Source: Maribacter huludaoensis (GTDB lineage: Bacteria > Bacteroidota > Bacteroidia > Flavobacteriales > Flavobacteriaceae). From it: a stretch of DNA of 64,000 nucleotides. Every line of letters starts with the position of its first letter. Position 1 is the first letter of the stretch. Under the pieces are notes generated by a model. The model saw only the letters and a list, made by a program, of their open reading frames with translations, did no database searches and was not told where the DNA came from. Of this stretch, positions 43,772-53,388 are shown piece by piece. Location of the stretch: positions 949,376 through 1,013,375 of the forward strand of contig NZ_JARKMS010000002.1 in assembly GCF_029350945.1 (NCBI RefSeq). Reading direction: 5' to 3'. The position numbers and the translations under genes were made by a program.

Positions 43772-45469
43772 TTACGAATAGCTATACGTATAGCCTACCT
43801 CCGTATTATAGGACGTTGATAAAAGAGTGTCTACAAAAATCCATTCAGAAGTTACCTCGGTAGTAGTGAAAGTGGTCATCATAAATCCTCTTCTAGAAGC
43901 ATCAAAGTAATTTAGGTTGTCTATTAAGGTTGTCATTGCTTCTTGAAAACCTGCAATTAATTCTGGGGTGAGGTTTGCTCCCAGGTAAGTTTCAAAACCA
44001 GGTGAGCTAACGGAAGATGTTGCCAATTCAATACCTACTTCAGAACCATCTGCAGCAATCAGTGTATTTTGCCAAGCGTTGTGGGTATCACCGGCAAGTG
44101 TAACAATTTTTTTGCCGTTCAACGCTCCGTATATGATTTCACGGTCCACTGGGTAGCCGTCCCAAGCATCTAAGTTATATGGAATAACAGATGTTACCCT
44201 TGCTATTTCTTCCGGTGTCAATGTTGGGTCGTTATTAAGATGCCTAAGTTTTATGGTCACTAGTTCTGTAAGGATAGTGGCAAAATTGGGTGAGCCAAAG
44301 GCGGTAAGTAACTCAGCTGGCACGTTCATTTTACCCATAAGCACTTGTTGCCCCAGTACCTGCCATTTTGCAGAACTGTTGCCGATTTCTGATATGACCC
44401 AATCTCTTTGTTCCGTACCTAAAATAGAGCGGTTGGGGTCTGATAATGCTGTTTGGAATGCAACAGCGTCAAAACCGGTTGCAGTAAAATAATCTGTGAT
44501 GCTTAATTGTTTGTCCCTGCCAATTAAACGAGTATCCATCAACACCAGATTCACTAGGTTTCCAATATTTACAGATCTGTAGATAAGGCTATTATCATCT
44601 GCAGAAATTCTTGAGAATGGTAAAAACTCGCTGTACGCTTGTAAGGCATTTTGCTTTCTTACCTCAAAACTACCTTCGGTAGCTTCATCATGGTTTTCAG
44701 CACCTTCTTTATAGGTGTCATTGGCAATTTCGTGATCGTCCCAAACACAGATAAAAGGCTTTTTTTGGTGCGCCAATTGTAAGGATGTATCCGATCTATA
44801 TTGTTTGTAGCGGGTGCGGTAGTCATCCAATGAAATAATCTCTCCCTCTGGTTCATGAGAACGATTTAAAAATGCATTTTCTGCTGTTGAGCCATATCCT
44901 CCGGCACCATACTCATAAAAGTAGTCTCCTAAATGAACAATGATATCTGCATCGGAATTTGCCATTGCATCGTACGCATTGAACAAACCTGCTTGGTAGT
45001 TAGAACATGAACAAACGGCTAACTTGGCTTGCGTGGCATCGGTTGGTAGGGTAATGGTTTCACCAACCACGGAAATGGATTTATCAGAGGTACTTATAAA
45101 TCTATAATATAATTTTTGATCAGCTTCTAGCTCGGTCAATTCAATGGCCAGAGTATTGTCCCTAGAGGTTTCAGTTGTTATTTTTCCAGTTCTCAATATG
45201 CTACTAAAATCGGTTTGTGTAGAGACTTCCCAGATAATTTCAACATTTGCCGTAGTATAACGTGTCCATATGATTACACCAGAATCACTTGGGTCAAAAC
45301 TGGCAACCCCGTAACTAAAGTTTTGTACCGTTAATTGAGATTCGTCATATTCAACTTGTACATTGTCATCTTCGCTACAGCTTATAATGTTTGGGGCTAA
45401 AATTATTCCCCCAGAAGCCATTAAGGTTTTTTGAATAAAATTTCTTCTGGTGTTTTTCGTCTTTTTCAT
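43772..45469 (-). CDS. PhoD-like alkaline phosphatase, Tat-exported
   Basis: I chose the ATG at 45469, which starts MKKTKNTRRNFIQKTLMASG: a twin-Arg signal (RRNFIQ) near the start. The frame from 45511 adds 14 residues before it. The 565-residue protein has PhoD features: HLGDYFYEYG, CVWDDHEIANDTY and LAGDTHNAW, plus an N-terminal Ig-like domain. Such enzymes hydrolyse phosphomono- or diesters with Fe and Ca in the periplasm. The ISCS near residue 30 could be a lipobox as well. It is divergent from the GyrI-like gene (166-bp gap). Alkaline phosphatases like this are often induced when phosphate is short, but no site is seen. Confidence 0.92.
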   Translation of the reverse strand: MKKTKNTRRNFIQKTLMASGGIILAPNIISCSEDDNVQVEYDESQLTVQNFSYGVASFDPSDSGVIIWTRYTTANVEIIWEVSTQTDFSSILRTGKITTETSRDNTLAIELTELEADQKLYYRFISTSDKSISVVGETITLPTDATQAKLAVCSCSNYQAGLFNAYDAMANSDADIIVHLGDYFYEYGAGGYGSTAENAFLNRSHEPEGEIISLDDYRTRYKQYRSDTSLQLAHQKKPFICVWDDHEIANDTYKEGAENHDEATEGSFEVRKQNALQAYSEFLPFSRISADDNSLIYRSVNIGNLVNLVLMDTRLIGRDKQLSITDYFTATGFDAVAFQTALSDPNRSILGTEQRDWVISEIGNSSAKWQVLGQQVLMGKMNVPAELLTAFGSPNFATILTELVTIKLRHLNNDPTLTPEEIARVTSVIPYNLDAWDGYPVDREIIYGALNGKKIVTLAGDTHNAWQNTLIAADGSEVGIELATSSVSSPGFETYLGANLTPELIAGFQEAMTTLIDNLNYFDASRRGFMMTTFTTTEVTSEWIFVDTLLSTSYNTEVGYTYSYS

Positions 45470-45634
45470 CTGGTAAATTAGTTTCCTCAAAATTGTTTTA
45501 ATTCCGATCAATCTATGTTAGTTGAACTTTATGTTTGTGTTATTGAAACTATCGGTAACAATAATGACCTAAGGTCAGTTGGTTTTATAACTGTTCTATA
45601 TGAATTTCTTAAGTTTGGAGAATAGCTTAGAAAT

Positions 45635-46114
45635 ATGACACCTAAAATCATTACCCTGAAAGAAAAAAAGTTGATAGGATTATCTGCTGAAATGAGTTTG
45701 TTAGATAATAAAACCCCTCAACTTTGGAAAACGTTTAGGCAACGTAGTAAAGAAGTGGATCATAGGGCGTCTGAAGATTTTATATCACTGCAACAATATC
45801 CTAGCCATTATTTTGAAGAATTTAGCGCTGGTAGCGAATTTGTAAAGTGGGCTTGTGTTGAGGTTGATGAAGTGGATAGTATTCCCGAAGGCATGAACAT
45901 GTTACTATTGGAAACTGGCTTATATGCTGTATTTCATTATACAGGCAGTGCACAAAACGCACCTACTTTCTTTCAATATATTTATGGGGAATGGATTCCT
46001 AACTCAGAATATCAATTAGATGGTCGCCCACATTTTGAAGTGCTTGGAGCAAAATATAAAAACAACGATCCCAACTCAGAAGAAGAAGTTTGGATTCCTA
46101 TAAAAGCAAAATGA
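45635..46114 (+). CDS. GyrI-like/AraC effector-binding domain protein
   Basis: The 159-residue protein is a stand-alone GyrI-like domain (SHS2 fold): ITLKEKKLIGLSAEMSL, then KWACVEVDEVDSIPEGM, LETGLYAVFHYTG and FQYIYGEWIPNSEYQLDGRPHFEV cut here to its key WxPxSxY-like pattern, ending EEVWIPI. Such domains bind small molecules; some act as gyrase inhibitors or drug sensors. Its stop overlaps the MFS gene start (ATGA), so the two are coupled, and a ligand-handling role with the transporter is plausible. Confidence 0.88.
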   Translation: MTPKIITLKEKKLIGLSAEMSLLDNKTPQLWKTFRQRSKEVDHRASEDFISLQQYPSHYFEEFSAGSEFVKWACVEVDEVDSIPEGMNMLLLETGLYAVFHYTGSAQNAPTFFQYIYGEWIPNSEYQLDGRPHFEVLGAKYKNNDPNSEEEVWIPIKAK

Positions 46115-47385
46115 AACAACCTGAAAAAGCACCCTGGTACTATCTCTTATTATTGATATTGGCTGGGGAAAGTGTCTTTATTTTGCCGTTTGTGCTACAA
46201 CGTGTTTTTAGACCTACTGTTTTAAAGGTTTTTAAACTCGATAATGTTTCTTTAGGTCTGTGCTTTTCGGTATACGGTTTTGTAGCGTTGGTCTCATATG
46301 TGCTTGGTGGTCCGTTAGCAGATAAATATCAACCAAGAAAGTTAATAGCCATAGCACTTTGGATGACTGCAATGGGCGGTTTGGTATTCGCTACTTTTCC
46401 TAATTATGCTACATTACAGGTTCTTTACGGATTTTGGGGCTTTACTACCATATTTCTCTTTTGGTCTCCCATGATAAAAGCTACCCGTGTTTGGGGCGGT
46501 ATAAATTCTCAAGGCAGGGCATTCGGGTTTTTAGATGGTGGTAGGGGCTTGGTAGGGGCCTTGTTCGGTACACTTGGGGTAGTGGTATTTTCTTATTTTA
46601 TGACGACGGATTTGGAAGTCGCTAGTTTGGAAGAGAGCCGTTTTGCTTTTAGATATGTTATTTTAACTTCTGCAGGTATTGTAGCCGTAGTGGGTGTTTT
46701 GGTATGGTTGTTCATGAGATTACCTGCAGATCAGGAAAAAGAAATTGTCATTGATCGTATTACAGTTTCGCAGATTAAAGAGGTGCTGTGGTTGCCATCG
46801 GTTCAATTGTTAATGGTTATTATTTTATGTGCCTATGTTGGCTACAAGATTACGGATGTTTTTTCGCTATATGCTAAAGATGTAATGTTGCTTAATGAAG
46901 TTGCCTCAGCAGAAGTTGGCACTGTTTTGTTGTTTGCAAGACCGGTAGTAGGGGTGTTGATCGGTATTGTTGCAGACAGGTCTAGACCTAGTCTGTTTTT
47001 GTTCATAGGTTTTGTAATAGCCTTCATTGGTTCTTTGGTTTTTGCTTTGGGAGTAGTTGAAAATGTTTCTTATGTTATGTTCATATTTTCGATTATGACA
47101 GTAGCGCTTGGTGTTTATGCCATACGTTCATTGTATTTCGCGATTATGCAAAGTGGTAGAATCCCTTTGGTTTTAACGGGTACCGCTGTGGGTATTATTT
47201 CATTGGTAGGCTATACCCCCGATATTTTTGCCGGACCCGCAATGGGGTACTTATTAGATGCATCACCGGGTTTAAAAGGACATCAACATGTATTTTGGAT
47301 GTTGGCTGTATTTTCTTTTGTGGGCGGATTGGCGGCTTTTAGATATTTGCAACTTTATGGTAAACGGCTTTATGGTAATTCCTAA
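46111..47385 (+). CDS. Major facilitator superfamily transporter
   Basis: I chose ATG 46111, which overlaps the GyrI-like gene's stop (ATGA), giving 424 residues. Twelve helices are seen. Loop 2-3 reads LGGPLADKYQPRKLIA, matching the MFS signature GxLaDrxGrrkxl, and loop 8-9 has GIVADRSRPSLFL. The family moves small solutes by ion symport or antiport. An upstream ATG (46090) lies inside the partner gene and is less likely. The substrate is unknown. The third gene (DUF4345-like) overlaps its end. Confidence 0.92.
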   Translation: MKQPEKAPWYYLLLLILAGESVFILPFVLQRVFRPTVLKVFKLDNVSLGLCFSVYGFVALVSYVLGGPLADKYQPRKLIAIALWMTAMGGLVFATFPNYATLQVLYGFWGFTTIFLFWSPMIKATRVWGGINSQGRAFGFLDGGRGLVGALFGTLGVVVFSYFMTTDLEVASLEESRFAFRYVILTSAGIVAVVGVLVWLFMRLPADQEKEIVIDRITVSQIKEVLWLPSVQLLMVIILCAYVGYKITDVFSLYAKDVMLLNEVASAEVGTVLLFARPVVGVLIGIVADRSRPSLFLFIGFVIAFIGSLVFALGVVENVSYVMFIFSIMTVALGVYAIRSLYFAIMQSGRIPLVLTGTAVGIISLVGYTPDIFAGPAMGYLLDASPGLKGHQHVFWMLAVFSFVGGLAAFRYLQLYGKRLYGNS

Positions 47386-47752
47386 AAATCTTAATCTTTT
47401 ACTTTCAGCGGTAATCGTCATTATTGCAGGTTTGGTGTATGGCGCCTATCCTACTTTTGTTATGCCAGAACTTTTGGGTTTTCAGGTGGTAGATTTAGAA
47501 TTGAAGAACATGTTGCGTGCGGTAATGGGAATTTATATGGGAGTTGGCCTATATTGGTTATTTGGTGCTTTAAATCCTAAATTTTGGTATGGGGCAACGG
47601 TCTGCAATGTGCTTTTTATGGGAGGAATATCATTTGGTAGAATAGTAAGTACACTGTTTGACGGTGTATCGCCTTTGTTTACTCCCGCATTAGTATTAGA
47701 ACTGCTGTTCTTTGGCTGGGGATTATATAACCTTAAAAAGTATAAGGAATAG
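47372..47752 (+). CDS. DUF4345-like small membrane protein
   Basis: The 126-residue protein from ATG 47372 (overlapping the MFS end by 14 bp) has four hydrophobic helices and the DUF4345 look: LNLLLSAVIVIIAGLVYGAYP, here at the border of helix 1, MRAVMGIYMGVGLYWLFGAL and VLFMGGISFGRIVS. Another ATG at 47357 would add five residues; the long frame from 47288 is read-through of the MFS gene. It is the last gene of the GyrI-MFS set. Function unknown. Confidence 0.8.
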   Translation: MVIPKNLNLLLSAVIVIIAGLVYGAYPTFVMPELLGFQVVDLELKNMLRAVMGIYMGVGLYWLFGALNPKFWYGATVCNVLFMGGISFGRIVSTLFDGVSPLFTPALVLELLFFGWGLYNLKKYKE

Positions 47753-47762
47753 TACTTGTTTT

Positions 47763-48503
47763 TTAAAAATCAAGCTTCTTCTTACGTAGCTCAAAATTCT
47801 GCCCCAGATATACTTTACGTACCATTTCATCTGCAGCCAAATCTTCTGGAATACCGGATTTTAAAATTCCTCCTTCGAACATTAGGTAAGAACGTTCTGT
47901 AATAGCAAGTGTTTCCTGTACGTTATGATCGGTAATAAGTATACCGATATTTTTGTTCTTTAGTTGCGCTACAATACGTTGTATGTCTTCTACGGCCACG
48001 GGATCTACTCCTGCAAAAGGCTCATCAAGAAGAATAAACTTTGGATCGGTAGCCAACGCTCTTGCAATCTCAGTTCTTCTTCGCTCACCACCGGATAATA
48101 AATCGCCACGACTTTTACGAATATGTCCCAATCCAAATTCTTCTATGAGCGATTCCATTTTCATGTGCTGCTCTTTCTTGCTTAATTTGGTTAGTTGTAG
48201 TACACTTAGAATGTTCTTTTCTATACTTAGTTTTCTAAACACCGATGCTTCTTGTGCCAAGTACCCAATACCGTTCTGTGCTCTTTTATACATGGGGAAT
48301 TTGGTGATTTCCATGTCGTCTAAATAGATACTTCCGCCATTAGGTTTTATAAGGCCAACAATCATGTAAAAGGATGTGGTTTTACCCGCACCGTTTGGTC
48401 CAAGTAGTCCTACGATCTCTCCTTGGTTTACCTCAAGGGAAATTCCTTTAACCACCCTACGGCCTCTGTAGGATTTCATAATATTGTCGGCACGTAACTT
48501 CAT
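47763..48503 (-). CDS. lptB: LPS export system ATP-binding protein LptB
   Basis: The 246-residue ATPase has Walker [10 protein letters not shown], signature LLSGGERRR, Walker [14 protein letters not shown] and the switch ITDHNV. The string [15 protein letters not shown] and the phrase [10 protein letters not shown] in the helical part are hallmarks of LptB. It powers lipopolysaccharide transport from the inner membrane by LptFG. It is last in a - strand cluster (KdsD, TatC, CMD protein, LptB) that I recall as conserved in Flavobacteriaceae; KdsD supplies the Kdo pathway, in line with LPS. Confidence 0.95.
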   Translation of the reverse strand: MKLRADNIMKSYRGRRVVKGISLEVNQGEIVGLLGPNGAGKTTSFYMIVGLIKPNGGSIYLDDMEITKFPMYKRAQNGIGYLAQEASVFRKLSIEKNILSVLQLTKLSKKEQHMKMESLIEEFGLGHIRKSRGDLLSGGERRRTEIARALATDPKFILLDEPFAGVDPVAVEDIQRIVAQLKNKNIGILITDHNVQETLAITERSYLMFEGGILKSGIPEDLAADEMVRKVYLGQNFELRKKKLDF

Positions 48504-48554
48504 GTTTTCAAATCTATTGGTTATTGGTCTGCTAGAAAAGTAATTAGGGATTTT

Positions 48555-48905
48555 TTAACCTTCTTGGTTTTCTAATTCTTCCCAGTATTCATAAGCTCTT
48601 CTTAAGTGTGGTATAACAATAGTACCGCCTACCAAAGTAGCTATACTTAAAGTTTCCATGACCTCTTCTTTAGATACGCCTTCGTTGTATGAACTTTCTA
48701 AATGATATTTTACACAATCATCGCATCGTAACACCGTAGACGCCACAAGACCTAATAACTCTTTGGTTTTCACATCTAAGGCACCAGCGGCAAAAGCATT
48801 GGTATCTAAATTGAATATACGTTTTACTATTTTATTATTATCGGCCAATAACTTATCGTTCATTTTAGAACGATACGCGTTAAATTCTTCAATTTGATTT
48901 GACAT
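48555..48905 (-). CDS. Carboxymuconolactone decarboxylase (AhpD-like) family protein
   Basis: The 116-residue protein has the AhpD/CMD helical core with the redox pair and His in LRCDDCVKYHLESSYNEGVS (CxxC, then H four residues on). In AhpD this Cys pair reduces peroxiredoxin; many stand-alone proteins of this family have no proven role. Its start overlaps the tatC end by 17 bp, so the two are translationally coupled. Confidence 0.93.
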   Translation of the reverse strand: MSNQIEEFNAYRSKMNDKLLADNNKIVKRIFNLDTNAFAAGALDVKTKELLGLVASTVLRCDDCVKYHLESSYNEGVSKEEVMETLSIATLVGGTIVIPHLRRAYEYWEELENQEG

Positions 48906-49749
48906 TTCTATTTGCTTTTTTTTCTTTTTCAGCTTTTTTTCTTTCTTTTCTCAATACCATAGCAGAAATATAGATACTTACTTGATATAAGATCAATACC
49001 GGTATGGCCACTATAATTTGGCTGGCAACATCTGGCGGAGTTATTACGGCAGATAAGATCAATACGACCACCAATGCTATTTTTCTATATTTTCTCATTA
49101 TTTCTGGGGTTACCAGGCCAATTTTGGTCAAAAAGAAAATAATGATAGGTAGTTCAAATAAAACACCACAGGCAATTACAGACGCTCTAACGGTAGATAT
49201 GTAAGAGGCAAGGTCAAATTCATTGGTAACCTCTGAACTTACTTGGTAGGTGCCTAAAAAGTTAATGGATAACGGTGATACCACATAGTACCCGAACAAT
49301 ACACCTAGAAAAAATAAGAAAGATGCTATGAAAATAAAGCCTCTAGAATTTCTTCGTTCTTTTTCGTAAAGTCCCGGACTAATGAATTTCCACATTTCAT
49401 AAAGAACATAAGGAAAGCCAATAATAAAACCTGCCCAGATCGATGTCCAAATATGTGCGGAAAATTGCCCGGACATTAATCTACTTTGTATGGTAAATGG
49501 TAGTTTATCGGCACAAAAAGCCGAGTCAAATCCAAAATATGTTGCGATATCACAAAATAATTTGTAGGTGGGGAAATCCATTTTTTTAGGTCCGAAAATA
49601 ACCGTGTCAAAAATGAAATCTTTCATTAAAAAGGCAACACTACCAATAATGACAACTGCCAAAACTGATCGTATTAAATGCCATCTCAATTCTTCTAAAT
49701 GGTCAAGAAACGACATTTCGTTTGGTGGCGTGGTAGCTTTGGAACTCAT
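48889..49749 (-). CDS. tatC: Twin-arginine translocase subunit TatC
   Basis: The 286-residue protein has TatC features: MSFLDHLEELRWHLIRS at the N-terminus (Tat signal binding), FISPGLYEKERR near 140 and six helices, with the Glu of the second periplasmic loop. It is about 30 residues longer than E. coli TatC due to a first-loop insertion (FDTVIFGPKKMDFPTYKLFC) typical of Bacteroidota. It recognises twin-Arg signals, such as that of the PhoD-like protein at 45.5 kb. Its start codon adjoins the kdsD stop (shared base at 49749). Confidence 0.96.
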   Translation of the reverse strand: MSSKATTPPNEMSFLDHLEELRWHLIRSVLAVVIIGSVAFLMKDFIFDTVIFGPKKMDFPTYKLFCDIATYFGFDSAFCADKLPFTIQSRLMSGQFSAHIWTSIWAGFIIGFPYVLYEMWKFISPGLYEKERRNSRGFIFIASFLFFLGVLFGYYVVSPLSINFLGTYQVSSEVTNEFDLASYISTVRASVIACGVLFELPIIIFFLTKIGLVTPEIMRKYRKIALVVVLILSAVITPPDVASQIIVAIPVLILYQVSIYISAMVLRKERKKAEKEKKANRNVKSN

Positions 49750-50714
49750 TATAAAATACCTTCGTTTATTAAATTATGTAAATGAATAACACCAACGTAT
49801 GTGTCGTTATCCATGGCCAACAGTTGTGAGATACCCTTTTTCTGCATATGTTCTAAAGCTTTTATGGCCAATGTATTTGCAGCTATTGTTTTTGGGTTGG
49901 TGGTCATAATATCTTTGGCGGTCAATCCTTTTATATTATCATGCTTGTTTAGCATTCGCCTAATATCGCCATCGGTAACGATACCAACAACTTTTTCTCC
50001 GTTAAGTACGGCAGTGACCCCTAACATTTTTTTAGAAATTTCAACAATAACCTTTTTGACCTCTTCGTCTTGTTGTACGCTTGGCACTTGGTTTTTGCTC
50101 ACAAGATCAGAAACTCTAAGATAAAGTCTTTTTCCCAATGATCCGCCAGGGTGATATTTTGCAAAGTCAGAACTGGTAAACCCTTTAATTTCCAGTAGAA
50201 CAATGGCCAAGGCATCTCCCATAACCAATTGTGCGGTAGTACTTGTTGTAGGAGCCAAACCATTTGGGCAAGCCTCTTTTTCTACATGGGTATTTAAAAT
50301 ATAGTCTGCCTGCTTTGCTAAAAAAGAATCGGTATTACCGGTCATTGCAATTAATTTGTTTGTACCTCTTTTTATGAGCGGTACCAACATCTTGATTTCG
50401 GGCGTATTTCCACTGTTAGAAATGCAGATGACCACATCATTGTCCTGTACGGTTCCTAAGTCTCCATGAATGGCGTCGCCCGCATGCATAAATATTGCGG
50501 GAGTACCTGTAGAATTCAAGGTAGCTACAATTTTAGTGGCAATGATGGCACTCTTGCCAATACCAGAGATTATAACACGGCCTTTTGCCTGGATAATGCA
50601 GTTTACGATACTGGCAAAATCGTCTGTCAAAAGAGATGAAAGTTGTGCTATAGCATCACGCTCAGTTTCAATGGTTTTTTTCGCTAAGCCAATAATGGTG
50701 TCCGTTGCAATCAA
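49749..50714 (-). CDS. kdsD: Arabinose-5-phosphate isomerase (KdsD/KpsF)
   Basis: The protein has an SIS domain (about 20-170; GIGKSAIIATKIVATLNSTG, SNSGNTPEI) and two CBS domains (about 190-320), the standard KdsD/KpsF layout, which makes D-arabinose 5-phosphate for Kdo in LPS. The only in-frame ATG (50945) lies 76 codons too far upstream and inside recQ on the other strand. I therefore place the start at TTG 50714 (LIATDTIIG), giving 321 residues, or TTG 50726 (325); E. coli KdsD has 328. It heads the kdsD-tatC-CMD-lptB cluster. Confidence 0.88.
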   Translation of the reverse strand: MIATDTIIGLAKKTIETERDAIAQLSSLLTDDFASIVNCIIQAKGRVIISGIGKSAIIATKIVATLNSTGTPAIFMHAGDAIHGDLGTVQDNDVVICISNSGNTPEIKMLVPLIKRGTNKLIAMTGNTDSFLAKQADYILNTHVEKEACPNGLAPTTSTTAQLVMGDALAIVLLEIKGFTSSDFAKYHPGGSLGKRLYLRVSDLVSKNQVPSVQQDEEVKKVIVEISKKMLGVTAVLNGEKVVGIVTDGDIRRMLNKHDNIKGLTAKDIMTTNPKTIAANTLAIKALEHMQKKGISQLLAMDNDTYVGVIHLHNLINEGIL

Positions 50715-50899
50715 TCTATTATTCAAATTATGGATTGTATTCCTAAAAGAATGTATTATCTTTAAGATGACAAAATTAAACAAACTTAATTTTAAATGCC
50801 GATTATCGCATAATAATTTAGAAACGCCTAGCTTGGTAATTTGTAATTTTGTTCGCTTATAAAATTTTAAAGTAAGTAGTGTCCCCTTAAATGTAAAAT

Positions 50900-53110
50900 G
50901 TGACAGACAGTAAAGAATTTGACAATATCGATTTACATTCCTCATTAAAAAAATATTTTGGGTTTTCTCAGTTTAAAGGACTTCAAGAAGAGGTAATTAA
51001 AAATGTTTTAAAGCAGAATAATACGTTTGTAATTATGCCAACTGGTGGTGGTAAATCTATGTGCTACCAATTACCTGCGTTAATGCAAGATGGTACCGCT
51101 ATTATTGTATCTCCACTTATTGCCTTAATGAAGAATCAAGTAGATGCCATACGTGGTGTATCTTCTGAGAACGGAATAGCACATGTGCTTAACTCATCAT
51201 TGAATAAAGGGGAAATAAAACAGGTAAAGCAAGATATCACCAATGGTGTAACCAAACTTTTATATGTTGCTCCTGAGTCATTGACAAAAGAAGAGAATGT
51301 AGAGTTTTTACGTTCGGTTACTATTTCTTTTGTTGCGGTAGACGAAGCGCACTGTATCTCTGAATGGGGTCATGATTTTAGACCTGAATATAGAAACCTA
51401 AAATCTATTGTTGAACGTTTGGGCGATAATATTCCTATTATAGGACTTACCGCTACGGCTACACCTAAAGTGCAGGAAGATATCATAAAGAATTTGGGAA
51501 TTGGTGGAGCCACTTTGTTCAAGGCATCTTTCAATAGGCCCAATTTGTTTTATGAGGTACGTACCAAAACCGAGAATATTGAGGCGGATATCATCCGTTT
51601 TGTAAAACAAAATTCAGGCAAATCCGGTATTATATATTGTCTAAGCCGAAAAAAGGTAGAAGAATTGGCTCAGGTTTTACAGGTAAATGGAGTAAGTGCC
51701 GTGCCGTATCACGCCGGTTTTGATGCTAAGACCAGATCAAAATATCAAGATATGTTCTTGATGGAAGATGTAGACGTGGTTGTGGCCACTATTGCTTTTG
51801 GTATGGGTATAGACAAGCCAGATGTGCGTTTTGTTATACATCATGATATTCCTAAAAGTATAGAAAGTTATTACCAAGAAACGGGTAGGGCAGGCCGTGA
51901 TGGTGGCGAAGGTCATTGTTTGGCATATTACTCATATAAGGATATAGAGAAGCTTGAGAAGTTCATGTCCGGTAAACCAGTGGCAGAACAAGAGATAGGA
52001 AATGCGCTGTTGCAAGAAGTTGTAGCCTATGCAGAAACCTCTATGTCCAGGCGTAAGTTTATGCTTCATTATTTTGGTGAGGAATTTGACGAGGTTAATG
52101 GTGAAGGGGCAGATATGGATGACAATACCCGAAACCCTAAAGAGAAAGAAGAAGCCAAGGACAACGTTGAAAAGTTGCTAAAGGTGGTGACCGGAACTAG
52201 TGAAAAGTTTAAGTCCAAAGAAATTGTAAATACCCTTAGAGGAAAGACCAATGCAATAATTTCATCTCATAAAACCAATGAAAAGGAGTTTTTTGGTATT
52301 GGTTCCGATAAGGATAAGAGTTATTGGATGGCACTTATTCGTCAAACTTTGGTTGCCGGTCTTCTTAGAAAAGAAATAGAACAATACGGCGTACTTCATG
52401 TAACCGATAGTGGTAAGGAGTTTTTAAAGAAGCCTTCATCGTTCATGATGACCAAAGATCATGTCTATAATGCGGAAAATGATAATGCTATTGTGGGTGC
52501 CGCTAAATCTGGAGGAATTGCAGATGAGAAATTGTTAAAGCAATTAAAGGATTTACGAAAGGCACAGGCCAAGAAAATAGGTGTACCCCCTTTTGTAGTC
52601 TTTCAAGATCCTTCATTAGAAGATATGGCATTAAAATACCCTATCTCGCATGAAGAGATGTTAAATGTTCATGGGGTAGGTGAGGGTAAGGCAAAAAAAT
52701 ACGGTAAACCCTTTGTTGCATTTATTAAAAATTACGTTGAGGAGAATGAAATAATTAGACCAGATGATCTTGTGGTTAAAAGTACGGGTGCCAACTCTGC
52801 TTTAAAGCTGTATGTAATACAGAATGTAGATAGGAAATTACCGTTGTCTGATATTGCATCTGCAAAAGGATTGGAAATACCTGATCTTATCAAAGAAATG
52901 GAACAAATAGTATACAGTGGTACAAAGTTGAATCTTAATTATTGGATCGATGAGATTTTAGATGAAGATCAACAAGAAGAAATACACGATTATTTTTTAG
53001 AGGCCGATAGTGATAACCTTGAAGACGCCATGACCGAATTTGATGGTGAGTACGAGGAAGAAGAATTACGTTTATACCGTCTAAAATTTATTAGTGAGGT
53101 AGCAAATTAA
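50900..53110 (+). CDS. recQ: ATP-dependent DNA helicase RecQ
   Basis: The 736-residue protein starts at GTG 50900 (the ATG two bases upstream, at 50898, runs straight into TGA, so GTG is the only choice). It has the RecQ set: motif 0 FKGLQEEVIKNVL, Walker A PTGGGKS, DEAH box VAVDEAHCISEWGHDFRPEY, TATATP, and HHDIPKSIESYYQETGRAGRDG. Then the winged-helix RQC region (about 400-510), an HRDC domain (about 550-625) and an acidic tail with HTH-like RQC-extension (630-736). The usual RQC zinc cysteines are not obvious. It unwinds recombination intermediates and stalled forks. Confidence 0.95.
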   Translation: MTDSKEFDNIDLHSSLKKYFGFSQFKGLQEEVIKNVLKQNNTFVIMPTGGGKSMCYQLPALMQDGTAIIVSPLIALMKNQVDAIRGVSSENGIAHVLNSSLNKGEIKQVKQDITNGVTKLLYVAPESLTKEENVEFLRSVTISFVAVDEAHCISEWGHDFRPEYRNLKSIVERLGDNIPIIGLTATATPKVQEDIIKNLGIGGATLFKASFNRPNLFYEVRTKTENIEADIIRFVKQNSGKSGIIYCLSRKKVEELAQVLQVNGVSAVPYHAGFDAKTRSKYQDMFLMEDVDVVVATIAFGMGIDKPDVRFVIHHDIPKSIESYYQETGRAGRDGGEGHCLAYYSYKDIEKLEKFMSGKPVAEQEIGNALLQEVVAYAETSMSRRKFMLHYFGEEFDEVNGEGADMDDNTRNPKEKEEAKDNVEKLLKVVTGTSEKFKSKEIVNTLRGKTNAIISSHKTNEKEFFGIGSDKDKSYWMALIRQTLVAGLLRKEIEQYGVLHVTDSGKEFLKKPSSFMMTKDHVYNAENDNAIVGAAKSGGIADEKLLKQLKDLRKAQAKKIGVPPFVVFQDPSLEDMALKYPISHEEMLNVHGVGEGKAKKYGKPFVAFIKNYVEENEIIRPDDLVVKSTGANSALKLYVIQNVDRKLPLSDIASAKGLEIPDLIKEMEQIVYSGTKLNLNYWIDEILDEDQQEEIHDYFLEADSDNLEDAMTEFDGEYEEEELRLYRLKFISEVAN

Positions 53111-53134
53111 CAGTTCTTAACTCAAAGTAGATTT

Positions 53135-53177
53135 AAATCCATTACCCAATTTAGTTTGGTTAATGGATTTTTTTTTT
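53135..53177 (+). terminator. Rho-independent terminator of recQ
   Basis: AAATCCATTA (53135-53144) pairs with TAATGGATTT (53161-53170), then a run of T to 53177. It lies 25 bp past the stop. The loop is about 16 bases. Confidence 0.85.
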
Positions 53178-53388
53178 GCCAAATATTATCTGAATAAAGA
53201 TTTAATGACCGTCGTGCTTGGGTCGGGTTAATGTTTATAGTATCCAATGAGTTTTATTTTATTTAGTTAATAGTCTTGTAATCAGGTTTTTATAAATTGT
53301 TTAATATTTTTATTCAAACTTTAAACAAAATTTAAGACTATTACTAGTAGTTCCGTTATACATTTACGGAAATCTAAAAAAAAGAACT

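Noticed and set aside
47288-47371. N-terminal extension of the DUF4345-like frame
   Set aside because: It is out-of-frame reading of the MFS gene; the internal ATG at 47372 (or 47357) fits the family start.
50715-50945. N-terminal 77-codon extension of the KdsD frame up to ATG
   Set aside because: It overlaps the recQ start on the opposite strand, has a non-family, odd composition, and would make the protein 70 residues longer than KdsD.
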